NCBI GenBank assembly: GCA_035506135.1
Contig: DATJPY010000105.1
Location: 1 to 64,000, forward strand
Length of the DNA stretch: 64,000 nucleotides
Origin: DATJPY01 sp035506135
GTDB taxonomy: Bacteria > Myxococcota_A > UBA9160 > PR03
Direction: 5' to 3'
Shown here: piece after piece, positions 28,047 through 39,060 of the stretch
Position numbering within the stretch: the first letter of the stretch is position 1
Layout: each line of letters begins with the position of its first letter
Notes under the pieces: generated by a model
Seen by the model: the letters and a program-made list of their open reading frames with translations, nothing else
Databases searched by the model: none
What the model was told of the DNA's origin: nothing
Translations under genes and position numbers: made by a program

Positions 28047-28471
28047 CTCGTGGGCTTCCGTTCGCCTTCGGGCCGGGCGGCGCCGCCCTCGACGTCGATG
28101 CGGCGGCTCGAGCGCTTGGGCAGCGTCACGCGCAGGAAGCCGTCCTCGAGCTGCGCGGAGACGCCTGCGCGCTCGAAGGGGATGCCGATGCGCAGGACGC
28201 GCTCGAAGGGACCCGACGCGATCTCCATCTGGTGGAGCCGCTGCGCCTCGCGATCGACGCGCACCTGGCGGACGCCGCGGATGCGCAGCACGTCGCCGTC
28301 GACCGACACGTGCACGTCCGAGCCGGCGACGCCGGCCAGCTCGAGGCGTACGACGATCGCCTTCTCGGTCTCGTAGACGTCCGCGGCGGGCCGCCAGCGG
28401 TCGCCCCCGACCAGCTCGGCCGCACGGCCGAACCAATCCCCGAACGGGTCGCCCTCTCCGCGCGCGCTCAC
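28043..28471 (-). CDS. Hsp20/alpha-crystallin small heat shock protein
   Basis: 142 residues. The alpha-crystallin domain spans about residues 30-125: VYETEKAIVVRLELAGV, DVHVSVDGDVLRIRGVR and a final GVSAQLEDGFLRVTLPK ending the last strands. It holds unfolding proteins for refolding by DnaK or degradation by Lon. The GTG at 28471 comes one base after the dnaK TAG, and its own TGA overlaps the lon ATG, so expression should be coupled to both. It lacks the usual C-terminal I-x-I/V anchor in obvious form; the tail is basic and Pro-containing. Confidence 0.92.
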
Positions 28472-28472
28472 G

Positions 28473-30392
<1,920 letters not shown>

Positions 30393-30573
30393 TCAGCCCT
30401 TCCTCCGATGAGTGCGGCGCAACGTCGGGTCGCACCCCCGCCATGTCAAACGCGACGCCGGTCGCCGGGCCCGATCCTCCCCAAGGGGCCGAGGCATGCA
30501 GGCCGACCCGGTAGGCTGCCGAATTTCGGAGGATCCGCGCCGTCCTCCAGCACAACCGCCCAGCGGACTGCGG

Positions 30574-30581
30574 GTTATACT
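30574..30581. promoter_or_regulatory. AT-rich -10-like island between dnaK and gspC
   Basis: GTTATACT is the only AT-rich octamer in an otherwise GC-rich 273-base divergent region. Read forward, TATACT resembles a -10 element for gspC. Read in reverse, TATAAC resembles one for dnaK. No convincing -35 hexamer is spaced from either, and no heat-shock consensus was found. The rest of the gap holds no gene. Confidence 0.3.
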
Positions 30582-30665
30582 GCGCGCGGTCGGGGGGCCG
30601 GCTCGCGAGTTCGTGGGTTCTGGCCTGGCTCGGCTCACAGGAGAACCCCCCGAGAATCGGGAGCC

Positions 30666-31547
30666 ATGAGCCGCGTCGGCATCTGGGTTCTGAACGGGGC
30701 GCTCTTCGTCCTGTGCTGCTTCCTCACCGCCAACCTGGTGAACGGGTGGCTCGGGGAGTGGCTCGCCGGCCCGCCGGTGGCCGCACCACCCCCGAAGCCC
30801 GCCGAGGCACGGGTGGCGCGCTCCTGGAGCGACCGCGAGGTGATCCTGAAGCGCAACCTGTTCCAGGTCTCGACCCTGCTCCCGAGCGAGCTCTCGGCCG
30901 AGGACGCGGCCGCCGCGGCGGCCGAGCAGCTCGAGGCGACCAAGCTGCCGCTGAAGCTCCTCGGCACGGTCGCGGCCTCCGGAGGCGCACAGGCCTGGGC
31001 GGCGGTCGAGGACACCCAGGGACACAGCCAGATCGTCGTGCGCCTGAACGACACGCTGCTCGATCGCGCGACGGTGCTGCGCATCGAGCGGCGGCGCATC
31101 GTGCTCCAGAACGGCGCCAAGCGCGAGGAGCTCGCGCTCGACGAGACCGAGCAGGCGGCGGGGATCCCCGATCACACCGCCGGCAACGGAGACCCGGGCG
31201 CCCGCATCCAGCGCGTCGCCGACAACCAGTACCAGGTCCAGCGCGACGACGTCGAGAAGGCGGTGCGCAACCCGGCCGAGCTGTTCTCGCAGGCGCGCAT
31301 CCTCCCGAAGTACGAGAACGGCCAGATGACCGGCGTGCAGCTCAACTCGATCCAGCCGGGCAGCCTGTTCGAGCAGATCGGGATCCGCAACGGGGACGTG
31401 ATCACCCAGGTGAACGGCATCGTCGTGTCGAGCCCGCAGGACAGCGCCAAGCTGCTGAGCGAGCTCACCTCGGCCAATCAGTTCGAGGTGGGCGTGGTCG
31501 GCGCGGACGGGCAGACGCGCACGCTCAGCTACACGGTCCAGCAGTAG
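30666..31547 (+). CDS. gspC: type II secretion system inner-membrane protein GspC
   Basis: 293 residues. A short cytoplasmic N-terminus and one transmembrane helix (LNGALFVLCCFLTANLV) come first. The homology region, containing LKRNLFQVSTLL and the strands LPLKLLGTVAA, contacts the GspD N-domains. A C-terminal PDZ domain follows (GVQLNSIQPGSLFEQIGIRN, GDVITQVNG). GspC bridges the inner-membrane platform and the outer-membrane secretin. The ATG at 30666 is the first in-frame Met before the membrane helix. It heads the gsp operon; gspD follows 46 bases later. Confidence 0.93.
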   Translation: MSRVGIWVLNGALFVLCCFLTANLVNGWLGEWLAGPPVAAPPPKPAEARVARSWSDREVILKRNLFQVSTLLPSELSAEDAAAAAAEQLEATKLPLKLLGTVAASGGAQAWAAVEDTQGHSQIVVRLNDTLLDRATVLRIERRRIVLQNGAKREELALDETEQAAGIPDHTAGNGDPGARIQRVADNQYQVQRDDVEKAVRNPAELFSQARILPKYENGQMTGVQLNSIQPGSLFEQIGIRNGDVITQVNGIVVSSPQDSAKLLSELTSANQFEVGVVGADGQTRTLSYTVQQ

Positions 31548-31593
31548 GAGCCGCCATGGGATCGGGCCCGGCGCACGGGGGAGAGCGCAGACG

Positions 31594-34242
31594 GTGAGAC
31601 GGGGAGCTCGACGCACCCGGGGCTTCGCGAGGTCGCTCCACCCCGCGGTGCTCGCGCTCGCGGCGGCCACCCTGCTCGCTGCGGCCGCCCTGTTTGCGGC
31701 CGGCGCCGCGCGCGCCCAGGCCGTGCCCGGTGCGCCGGCGCGGCCGGCGCCGACCCGCCCGGGCGGAGCGCCGCCCGCAGCCGCGGCGCCCGCGGCTGCG
31801 GCCAAGACCACCGGCCCGACGCTGACGCAGGAGGGGCTGGTCAACCTCGACTTCGACGACGTCGATCTTCCGGTGGTGATCGACACCATCGCCAAGCTCA
31901 CCAACAAGAACTTCATCTACGACGATCGCGTCCGGGGCAAGGTCACGATCGTCTCGCCGACGCCGATCCCGATCGAGCAGGCCTACACGGTGTTCGAGTC
32001 GATGCTGCAGGTGAAGGGCTTCACGACGGTCGAGACGCCGGGCGGCGCGATCAAGATCATCCCGATCCGCGACGCCAAGGAGACCAGCGTCGACACCCAC
32101 GAGGCGCGGCGGTCGACGCCCGACAGCGACCGCTTCGTGACGCGCCTGATCCCGCTGACCTACATCGATGCCGACGCCATCGCCAACACGCTGAAGCCGC
32201 TGGTCTCGAAGGAGGCCGCGCTCGTGGCCTACGGGCCGACCAACACCGTGATCCTGACGGACTCCGCCTCCAACATCCGCCGCATCCTGTCGATCCTCGA
32301 GGCGATCGACGTCGAGAGCTACAAGGAGGAGCTGGCGGTGATCCGGCTCCAGTACGCCGACGCGTCGACGCTCGCCAACCAGCTCTCCGCCGTCTTCGGC
32401 GGCGAGGTCACGAGCGCAGGCGGTGGAGGCGCTGGCCGCGTGCAGCGGCCGCAGGCGCCGAACCGGCCGCCCGTCGCGACGCCGGTCACGCCGGAGGGCA
32501 CGCCGCAACGCGGCCAGGTGCGCATCATCACCGACGATCGCACCAACGCACTGATCCTGCTCGCCGGCCGCAGCGTGCTCGAGGAGATGCGGACCCTGAT
32601 CCGCAAGCTCGACGTGCCGCTCGAGGGCGGCGGGCGCATCCAGGTGTACTACCTGAAGCACGCCGACGCCGAGGACCTCGCCGACACGCTGAACGCGCTG
32701 CTCACCGGGCAGTCGCCCGAGGGCGGTGGCGGCGGCGGGCGCGGCCCCGGGCCGAACGCCGGCCTGCCCCCGACGCTGCGCGCGGCGATGACCGACCTCT
32801 CGAACTCGGTCAGCAGCATCACCGCCGACCCCGACACCAACTCGCTGGTGATCCAGGCGAGCCCCGAGGGCTTCGCCACCCTGATGCAGGTGATCGAGAA
32901 GCTCGACATCGAGCGGCCGCAGGTGCTGGTCGAGGCGCTCATCATGGAGGTCGATGTCACCGACAGCAAGGACCTGGGTTTCAACGGCGTGCTGCATCTC
33001 ACCAGCAACGGCAACAAGATCAACATCGGGAGCATCACCGACAGCCGCACCTCGAGCAACCAGGGAACCGAGTCGACCATCGGCGCCATCGCCAGCGCGA
33101 TCGGGAGCAGCACCGTCCCGGGCCTGATCACGAGCGCCGTGCTCGGCAACGGCAGCACGATCCAGGCCATCATCCGGGCCGCCGCGACCGACAACCACAC
33201 CAACGTGCTCTCGGCCCCCCACATCCTCACCGCCGACAACGAGGAGGCGCAGATCCTGGTCGGCAACAACATCCCGATCATCACCAACCGCGTCCAGTCG
33301 GCCACCGGCGTCACGACCGTCGCGCCGAACTCGACGCTCGCGACCTCCGTCAACGTCGAGCGCCAGGACATCGGCGTGACCTTGCGTGTGACGCCTCAGA
33401 TCACCGAGGGCGACACGCTGCGCCTCGAGATCTTCCAGGAGATCACCGACATCAACTCCGCGCTGCAGTCGGGCGTGGGCGACGTGAACCAGGTCGGCCC
33501 GGCGCTCTCCAACCGCCGGATCGAGAACACCGTCACGGTCGGCGACAACGAGACGGTGGTGGTGGGCGGGCTGATCGGCGACAAGTACGAGAAGGTCGTC
33601 AACAAGGTGCCCTGGCTCGGCGACATCCCCTTCTTCGGCTGGCTGTTCAAGAGCAAGACCAACACGATCACCAAGAGCAACCTGCTGGTGTTCCTGACGC
33701 CGCACATCGTGCGCAGCCCCGACGACCTCGAGAAGGCGTCGATCGGCAAGCGCGAGGAGTTCGAACGGCGCTCGCAGCAGGCGCTGGACCAGCCGGTGCC
33801 CGAGCGGCCGACACCGGTCGACCATCCGATCGGATTGCTCTCCGAGATGCCGCTGAACACCCCGAACGCGACCTCCGGCGCACTCTCGGTCCTCGACAAG
33901 CACTATCCGCTCGAGCGCATGCGCGAGATCGAGCGCGAACGCGAGACCGAGAAGACCAAGGCCGCGCAGGCGCGCGCCAATCCGCAGCCGGCGACGCACT
34001 ACGTGATCCTCGCGGGCACCTTCGCCGACCCGCAAGTCGCCCGCTCGCGGCTCACCGAGCTGGTCGACGCCGGCTTCGAGGGCTCGCTGCTCTCGAGCGC
34101 GAAGGACGGCAAGGTGCTCACCGAGCTGCGCGTCGGCCCGTTCGCGAGCCAGGCGCAGGCGGAGAAGGTGTCTCAGACGCTGCGCCACTCGTACGACCTG
34201 ACGCCGCGGGTCGTCGAGGAGAGCGGGGACAAGCAGCCGTGA
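31594..34242 (+). CDS. gspD: type II secretion secretin GspD with C-terminal SPOR domain
   Basis: 882 residues. It has a signal peptide (to about residue 43, ARAQA), N0 (LDFDDVDLPVVIDTIAKLT), N1-N3 repeats with Gly-rich loops, and the secretin core (residues about 440-700: VLVEALIMEVDV, NVERQDIGVTLRVTPQI, WLGDIPFFGWLF, LLVFLTPHIV). A charged coiled-coil linker leads to a SPOR-type domain at about 801-882 (THYVILAGTFAD, LRVGPFASQAQAEKVSQTL). SPOR domains bind denuded peptidoglycan, so this may anchor the outer-membrane channel to the wall; the fusion is unusual. The start is a GTG, and the stop overlaps the gspE GTG. Confidence 0.95.
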   Translation: MRRGARRTRGFARSLHPAVLALAAATLLAAAALFAAGAARAQAVPGAPARPAPTRPGGAPPAAAAPAAAAKTTGPTLTQEGLVNLDFDDVDLPVVIDTIAKLTNKNFIYDDRVRGKVTIVSPTPIPIEQAYTVFESMLQVKGFTTVETPGGAIKIIPIRDAKETSVDTHEARRSTPDSDRFVTRLIPLTYIDADAIANTLKPLVSKEAALVAYGPTNTVILTDSASNIRRILSILEAIDVESYKEELAVIRLQYADASTLANQLSAVFGGEVTSAGGGGAGRVQRPQAPNRPPVATPVTPEGTPQRGQVRIITDDRTNALILLAGRSVLEEMRTLIRKLDVPLEGGGRIQVYYLKHADAEDLADTLNALLTGQSPEGGGGGGRGPGPNAGLPPTLRAAMTDLSNSVSSITADPDTNSLVIQASPEGFATLMQVIEKLDIERPQVLVEALIMEVDVTDSKDLGFNGVLHLTSNGNKINIGSITDSRTSSNQGTESTIGAIASAIGSSTVPGLITSAVLGNGSTIQAIIRAAATDNHTNVLSAPHILTADNEEAQILVGNNIPIITNRVQSATGVTTVAPNSTLATSVNVERQDIGVTLRVTPQITEGDTLRLEIFQEITDINSALQSGVGDVNQVGPALSNRRIENTVTVGDNETVVVGGLIGDKYEKVVNKVPWLGDIPFFGWLFKSKTNTITKSNLLVFLTPHIVRSPDDLEKASIGKREEFERRSQQALDQPVPERPTPVDHPIGLLSEMPLNTPNATSGALSVLDKHYPLERMREIERERETEKTKAAQARANPQPATHYVILAGTFADPQVARSRLTELVDAGFEGSLLSSAKDGKVLTELRVGPFASQAQAEKVSQTLRHSYDLTPRVVEESGDKQP

Positions 34243-35981
34243 GCACCGCGCTCGAGACCACCCCGCTCTCCTCGCTCGCCGCGCTGCTGCTCCGGGCCAC
34301 GCCCATCACCCCGGAGCAGCTCGACGCGGCGCGCGCTCGCGAGCAGGAGACGGGGCGCCCGCTGCTCGAGCTGCTGGTCGAGCAGAAGGCGATCGCGGAG
34401 GAGGATCTGCTGCGCGCGCTCGGCGGCGCGCTCCACCTTCCGGTGCGCACCGACATCGACGCCGCGCGCATCGATCCCGAGCTGGTCGATCGCGTGCCGA
34501 TCGGGTTCGCCAAGTCGTACGGCATTCTTCCGCTCGAGCGCGGCGGCGACGGCCAGGTGCGCGTCGCGATCTCCGATCCGTTCGAGACCGAGGCGATCGA
34601 CGACCTTCGGCTGCTCTTCGAGAACGCCGACGTCGAGCCGGAGCTCGCGAGCCGCCGGGTCATCCTCGACGCCATCAACCTCGTCTACGACCGCGGACCC
34701 GCCTCGGCCGAGGCGCTCGCGGCGGACGCCTCGACCGACCTCGACGCGCTCGCCGACGAGATCAGCCACGAGCCGCAGGACCTGCTCGACTCGGCGGACG
34801 ACGCGCCGATCATCCGGCTGGTGAACTCGCTGCTGCAGCAGGCGGTGAAGGAGCGCGCCAGCGACATCCACCTCGAGCCCTTCGAGCGCGAGATCCGGGT
34901 GCGCTTCCGCATCGACGACATCCTGTACGAGCCGGTGCGCTCGCTGCCCCGCTCCTTGCAGGCGCCGATCGTCTCGCGCATCAAGATCATGGGTGGGCTC
35001 AACATCGCGGAGAAGCGCCTGCCGCAGGACGGCCGCATCCGGCTCAAGATCGCCGGGCGCGACTACGACGTGCGCCTCTCGACGATCCCGATCGCGCACG
35101 GCGAGCGGGTCGTGATGCGCCTCCTGCCGCGCACGTCGGAGATGCTGAACCTCGAGCACCTCGGCTTCGACGCCGACCACCTCGCGATCTGGACGAAGCT
35201 GATCGCGCGCCCGAACGGCATCATCCTGGTGACGGGCCCGACCGGAAGCGGCAAGACGACCACCCTGTACGGCGCGCTGTCGCGCATCAACACGCTCGAC
35301 GTGAACATCATCACGATCGAGGACCCCGTCGAGATCCAGCTCCCGGGCATCGGGCAGATCGAGGCCAACTCCAAGATCGGGCTCACCTTCGCCAACGGGC
35401 TGCGCTCGGTGCTGCGCCAGGACCCGGACGTGGTGCTGGTGGGTGAGATCCGCGACCTCGAGACCGCCGAGATCGCGATCCAGGCGTCACTCACGGGTCA
35501 CCTGGTGTTCTCTACGCTGCACACGAACGACGCGCCCAGCGCGATCACCCGCCTGGTCGACATGGGGGTCGAGCGCTTCCTCGTGGCGTCGTCGCTGGTG
35601 GCGGTGCTGGCGCAGCGGCTCGTGCGCGTGCTCTGTGCCGGCTGCCGCGAGGCGTACGAGCCCACCGTCGAGGAGCTCGCGGAGATCGGCGTCCGCAACC
35701 CGCAGAAGGCGACGACGGTCTACCGGCCGGGCGCCTGCGAGGCGTGCAACCACACCGGCTACCGCGGGCGCCTCGGGATCTTCGAGCTGATGCTGATCGA
35801 CGACGCGATCCGCGAGCTGATCGCGCAGAACGTGGACGCCAAGCGCATCAAGCGCCAGGCGGTGAGCGCCGGGATGCGCACCTTGCGCGTGGACGGTGCG
35901 CGCAAGGTGCTGCGGGGGCTGACCTCGATTGCCGAGGTGCTGCGCGCCACCGAGGAAGAGACGGTCGTCGCGCCCGTCTAG
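34239..35981 (+). CDS. gspE: type II secretion ATPase GspE
   Basis: 580 residues. The N-terminal GspE domain (about 1-150) binds GspL. The ATPase core has Walker A GPTGSGKTTTLYG, the Asp box TIEDPVEIQLPG, Walker B (DPDVVLVGEIRD) and the His box LVFSTLHTNDAP. A four-Cys zinc finger (CAGC, then CEAC about 30 residues on) follows. It powers pseudopilus assembly at the cytoplasmic face. The GTG at 34239 overlaps the gspD stop (GTGA). Confidence 0.97.
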   Translation: MSTALETTPLSSLAALLLRATPITPEQLDAARAREQETGRPLLELLVEQKAIAEEDLLRALGGALHLPVRTDIDAARIDPELVDRVPIGFAKSYGILPLERGGDGQVRVAISDPFETEAIDDLRLLFENADVEPELASRRVILDAINLVYDRGPASAEALAADASTDLDALADEISHEPQDLLDSADDAPIIRLVNSLLQQAVKERASDIHLEPFEREIRVRFRIDDILYEPVRSLPRSLQAPIVSRIKIMGGLNIAEKRLPQDGRIRLKIAGRDYDVRLSTIPIAHGERVVMRLLPRTSEMLNLEHLGFDADHLAIWTKLIARPNGIILVTGPTGSGKTTTLYGALSRINTLDVNIITIEDPVEIQLPGIGQIEANSKIGLTFANGLRSVLRQDPDVVLVGEIRDLETAEIAIQASLTGHLVFSTLHTNDAPSAITRLVDMGVERFLVASSLVAVLAQRLVRVLCAGCREAYEPTVEELAEIGVRNPQKATTVYRPGACEACNHTGYRGRLGIFELMLIDDAIRELIAQNVDAKRIKRQAVSAGMRTLRVDGARKVLRGLTSIAEVLRATEEETVVAPV

Positions 35982-36000
35982 CGGCGCGGCGGAGAGCATC

Positions 36001-37230
36001 GTGCCGGTCTACGCCTACAAGGGAGTCACCCAGGCGGGGCGCTCGACGCGCGGCTTCGTGGACGCCGAGAGCGCCCGCGCGGCGCGCGTCAAGCTGAAGC
36101 GCGATGGCGTGTTCCTCACCGACCTCGCCGAGAACGCCGCGGAGGCCGCGCCGGCGGCACAGCGCCGCGTCTCGTTCTCGCTCGATCGCTTCCGCCGCAT
36201 CTCGATGCTCGACGTGGCGCTCGCCACCCGCCAGCTCTCGACCCTGGTCGGCGCCGGGGTGCCGCTGGTGCAGTCACTCTCCGCGCTGGCGGAGCAGGTC
36301 GAGAGCGTGCGACTCAAGGGCGTGATCGGGCTGGTCCGCGACCGCGTCAACGAGGGCTCCTCGCTGGCGGACGCGATGGCGCAGGCGGGACCCTTCTCGG
36401 ACCTCTACGTCGGCATGGTGCGCGCGGGCGAGGCGGGCGGCGCGCTCGAGCAGGTGCTGGCGCGCCTCGCCGACTACCTCGAGAGCCAGGTACGCCTGCG
36501 CAACAAGGTGTCGGCGATCCTGATCTACCCGAGCGTGATGCTCGGCTTCGCCTGCGTCGTGGTCACCGTCCTGGTCACGGTGGTGCTGCCGCAGATCACC
36601 CAGCTCCTCACCAGCCTGCACCAGACCCTGCCCTTCTACACGCGGCTCATCATCGGCGCCTCCCACTTCGCGCGCGACTGGTGGTGGACCGCGCTGATCG
36701 CCGCCGCCATCGCCTTCGCCGGCTGGCGCGCGCTGCTCCGCACCCAGGGCGGGCGCCGCTGGTTCGACGGCGTGAAGCTGCGGCTGCCGCTCGTGGGCCG
36801 CACCGTGCGCCTTCTCGCCATCTCGCGCTTCACGCGCACGCTCGCCACGCTGCTGAGCGGCGGCCTCCCGATCGTGCGCTCGCTCGACATCGCGAAGCAC
36901 GTCGCCAACAACACGGTGCTCGGGCACGCCATCGACGCCGCCAGCGAGAGCGTCACCGGCGGCGCGTCGCTGGCGCAGCCCCTGCGCGCCAGCGGCGAGT
37001 TCCCGCCGGTGGTGGTGCAGATGGTCGAGGTGGGCGAGCGCAGCGGCGAGCTCGAGGCCATGCTCGAGAAGGTCGCGCAGACCTACGAGGACCAGGTCGA
37101 GACGTCGGTGACCCGGCTCACGGCCCTGCTCGAGCCGCTTCTGATCCTGTTCATGGTCGGGATCGTCGTCACCATCATCCTCGCGACCCTCGTGCCGCTG
37201 CTGCAGATCACGAGCTCACTGGGAGGCTAG
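36001..37230 (+). CDS. gspF: type II secretion platform protein GspF
   Basis: 409 residues. It is a duplicated T2SSF fold with hydrophobic segments after each cytoplasmic domain: SAILIYPSVMLGFACVVVTV, WWTALIAAAIAFAG, and LLILFMVGIVVTIILATLV at the end. FTRTLATLLSGGLPIV and VGERSGELEAMLEKVA are the paired helices of the second repeat. It forms the inner-membrane platform for GspE. The start is a GTG at 36001 with GGAGAG upstream; it follows gspE by 19 bases. Confidence 0.96.
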   Translation: MPVYAYKGVTQAGRSTRGFVDAESARAARVKLKRDGVFLTDLAENAAEAAPAAQRRVSFSLDRFRRISMLDVALATRQLSTLVGAGVPLVQSLSALAEQVESVRLKGVIGLVRDRVNEGSSLADAMAQAGPFSDLYVGMVRAGEAGGALEQVLARLADYLESQVRLRNKVSAILIYPSVMLGFACVVVTVLVTVVLPQITQLLTSLHQTLPFYTRLIIGASHFARDWWWTALIAAAIAFAGWRALLRTQGGRRWFDGVKLRLPLVGRTVRLLAISRFTRTLATLLSGGLPIVRSLDIAKHVANNTVLGHAIDAASESVTGGASLAQPLRASGEFPPVVVQMVEVGERSGELEAMLEKVAQTYEDQVETSVTRLTALLEPLLILFMVGIVVTIILATLVPLLQITSSLGG

Positions 37231-37233
37231 ACA

Positions 37234-37695
37234 GTGCGAGACCAGACGCGTCGAAGCCGTGGCTTCACGCTCATCGAGATCATGGCGGTGGTCCTGATCA
37301 TCGGCCTGCTCGGGACGATCGTCGGCACCGCCATCTTCAGCCAGATCGACAAGGCGCGCGCCACCACCGCGAAGGCGCAGATCAAGCAGATCGAGGCCGC
37401 CCTCGACTTCTATCGCATGGACAACGGCCGCTATCCCACCACCGAGCAGGGCCTCGACGCGCTGGTGCACGCGCCGACGATCGAGCCGCTCGCGCACGCG
37501 TACCGGCCGGAGGGCTACCTGCAGGGCGGCGAGGTGCCGAAGGACCCGTGGAACGGCCGCTACCAGTACGAGTCGCCGGGCACGCACAACACCTACTCGT
37601 TCGACCTGTGGACGCTCGGCGCCGACGGCGCCCCGGGCGGCGAGGGCACCAACTCCGACATCGGGAACTGGAGCGAGGAGCAGCCGTCCTCTTGA
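37234..37695 (+). CDS. gspG: major pseudopilin GspG
   Basis: 153 residues. The prepilin leader ends in RSRG, with cleavage before Phe11 in GFTLIEIMAVVLIIGLLG. A globular domain with the GspG calcium loop region follows (YRMDNGRYPTTEQGLDAL, KDPWNGRYQYESPG, FDLWTLGADGAPGGEG). It polymerises into the pseudopilus that pushes substrates through GspD. The GTG at 37234 follows GGGAGG; the stop overlaps a TTG start of gspH. Confidence 0.97.
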   Translation: MRDQTRRSRGFTLIEIMAVVLIIGLLGTIVGTAIFSQIDKARATTAKAQIKQIEAALDFYRMDNGRYPTTEQGLDALVHAPTIEPLAHAYRPEGYLQGGEVPKDPWNGRYQYESPGTHNTYSFDLWTLGADGAPGGEGTNSDIGNWSEEQPSS

Positions 37696-38270
37696 GACGG
37701 CGCGGCGCCTTCACGCTGATCGAGCTCCTGGCGGTGGTGGCGCTGTTCGCGCTGATCGCGGGGCTGGTGGCTCCGCTGCTGCACTTCGGCACGAGCCGGG
37801 CGGCGCGGCGCGAGGCGGACGACCTGGCGAGCGCGGTAGAGTTCGCGCGGCAGCGCGCGGTGATGACGGGTCGCGTCCACCGGCTCGTGGTGGACCTCGA
37901 CCGCGGGCGGCACTGGATCGAATGGGTCCCGCCCCGCCCGCCGGACACCGAGGCGGCGGCCGCCGCAGCCGAGACGGGCGGGCGCCGCGCGCACAAGATC
38001 GCGATGACGCCGCCCGACACCGGCGCCGACCACTTCGAGCCGGTGCCCGGGGCCTTCGGACGCGACCACGAGCTGGACGCCGCGACCCGGATCCTGCAGG
38101 TGCGCCTGCCGGGCGACGTGATCGAGCGAGGCGTGGTCGTCCTCGCGCTGACGCCCGACGGAGCGGCGGACCCTGCCCTGATCCGCGTCGGTGGCGCCGA
38201 CGGCGAGATCCTCTACGACGTGCGGGTCGAGCCGCTGGCGGACGCGGCCGAGGTCAGCGATGCGCGCTGA
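37692..38270 (+). CDS. gspH: minor pseudopilin GspH
   Basis: 192 residues. The short leader RRRGA precedes FTLIELLAVVALFALIAGL, placing Ala rather than Gly at -1 if Glu is +5. ADDLASAVEFARQRAVMTGR is the amphipathic helix typical of GspH/FimT, followed by a strand-rich globular domain. It belongs to the pseudopilus tip or collar. The start is a TTG that overlaps the gspG stop (TTGA); no ATG or GTG fits a normal leader. The 3' end overlaps a possible far-upstream gspI start. Confidence 0.88.
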   Translation: MRRRGAFTLIELLAVVALFALIAGLVAPLLHFGTSRAARREADDLASAVEFARQRAVMTGRVHRLVVDLDRGRHWIEWVPPRPPDTEAAAAAAETGGRRAHKIAMTPPDTGADHFEPVPGAFGRDHELDAATRILQVRLPGDVIERGVVVLALTPDGAADPALIRVGGADGEILYDVRVEPLADAAEVSDAR

Positions 38271-38326
38271 GAGCTTGCTGAGCTGTCGCACGACTGTCGA
38301 CTTCGCTCGGCTTCGCCTCGCTGCGC

Positions 38327-38341
38327 GCGCCCTCCGGGCGC
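38327..38341 (+). other. GC hairpin upstream of the gspI start
   Basis: GCGCCC-TCC-GGGCGC forms a perfect 6-bp stem with a 3-base loop, 8 bases before the ATG at 38350. In mRNA it could hide or present the ribosome site of gspI. No T-run follows, so it is unlikely to terminate transcription. Confidence 0.4.
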
Positions 38342-38349
38342 TTGCGGGG

Positions 38350-39060
38350 ATGATCCAGTCGATCCGGTTGCCTCGGAATGGACGACCGCGGCTCGGATTC
38401 ACGCTGCTCGAGGTGATGGCTGCGGTCGCGCTGCTCGGCACGGCCTACACCGTGCTCGGCGGCGCGGGGATCCAGGGGCTGCAGCACGAGGGCGAGTCGC
38501 GTCGCCGCATCCAGGCGTCGCTGCTCGCCGACGCGCTGCTCGCCGAGCTCGAGGCGAGCGCCGATGCCGGGCTGGTCGCGCAGCCCGGCAAGGACCAGCG
38601 GCACGAAGGGGAGTTCACCGTCGAGATCGAGGTGGCTCCGCTCGACCTCGTGGTGCCCGACGACCCGAACCCGCTGCCGGCGGTCGCCATCGGCGGCTCC
38701 CAGCCGACCGGGGCGCAGCCCAACGCATCGCAGCCGAGCCAGCTCGGTGGCAAGCAGTCGAACGTCCCCGATGCGCTCGCGGCGAGCCTGATCCACGGCG
38801 AGGGCCGCTCGGTGTCGCCGCTCCGGCGCATCACGGTGACCGTGGGATGGACGGAAGGCTGGGGCGATCGCTCCGTGGTCCGCACCACCTACGCGTTCGA
38901 CGCGGAGTCGGTGAAGTCGGAGCTCGAGGCGCTCGACGGCACTGCGAGCGCGACGGCCAACGCGGGTCAGGCCGCGGGTACGGGTCAGACCACTCCGCAG
39001 GGTCAGACGCCGCAGCAGCCGACCGGCAATCCGGTGACCCAGCCCGGACCCGTCCAATGA
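38350..39060 (+). CDS. gspI: minor pseudopilin GspI
   Basis: 236 residues from the ATG at 38350, giving a 16-residue leader cleaved before FTLLEVMAAVALLGTAYTVL. An alternative ATG at 38260 overlaps the gspH stop but would make a 46-residue leader. Helix QASLLADALLAELEA and a short globular domain with TVTVGWTEGWGDRSVVRTTY match GspI. Two low-complexity segments are extra: a Pro/Gln/Ser insert near the middle and a C-terminal tail rich in Gln, Thr and Pro of about 30 residues. It nucleates the GspI-J-K tip. The stop overlaps gspJ (ATGA). Confidence 0.9.
   Translation: MIQSIRLPRNGRPRLGFTLLEVMAAVALLGTAYTVLGGAGIQGLQHEGESRRRIQASLLADALLAELEASADAGLVAQPGKDQRHEGEFTVEIEVAPLDLVVPDDPNPLPAVAIGGSQPTGAQPNASQPSQLGGKQSNVPDALAASLIHGEGRSVSPLRRITVTVGWTEGWGDRSVVRTTYAFDAESVKSELEALDGTASATANAGQAAGTGQTTPQGQTPQQPTGNPVTQPGPVQ

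Noticed and set aside
31525..34188. 887-codon minus-strand frame opposite gspD
   Set aside because: Its translation mirrors the gspD codons, lacks a signal or domain, and gspD is unambiguous.
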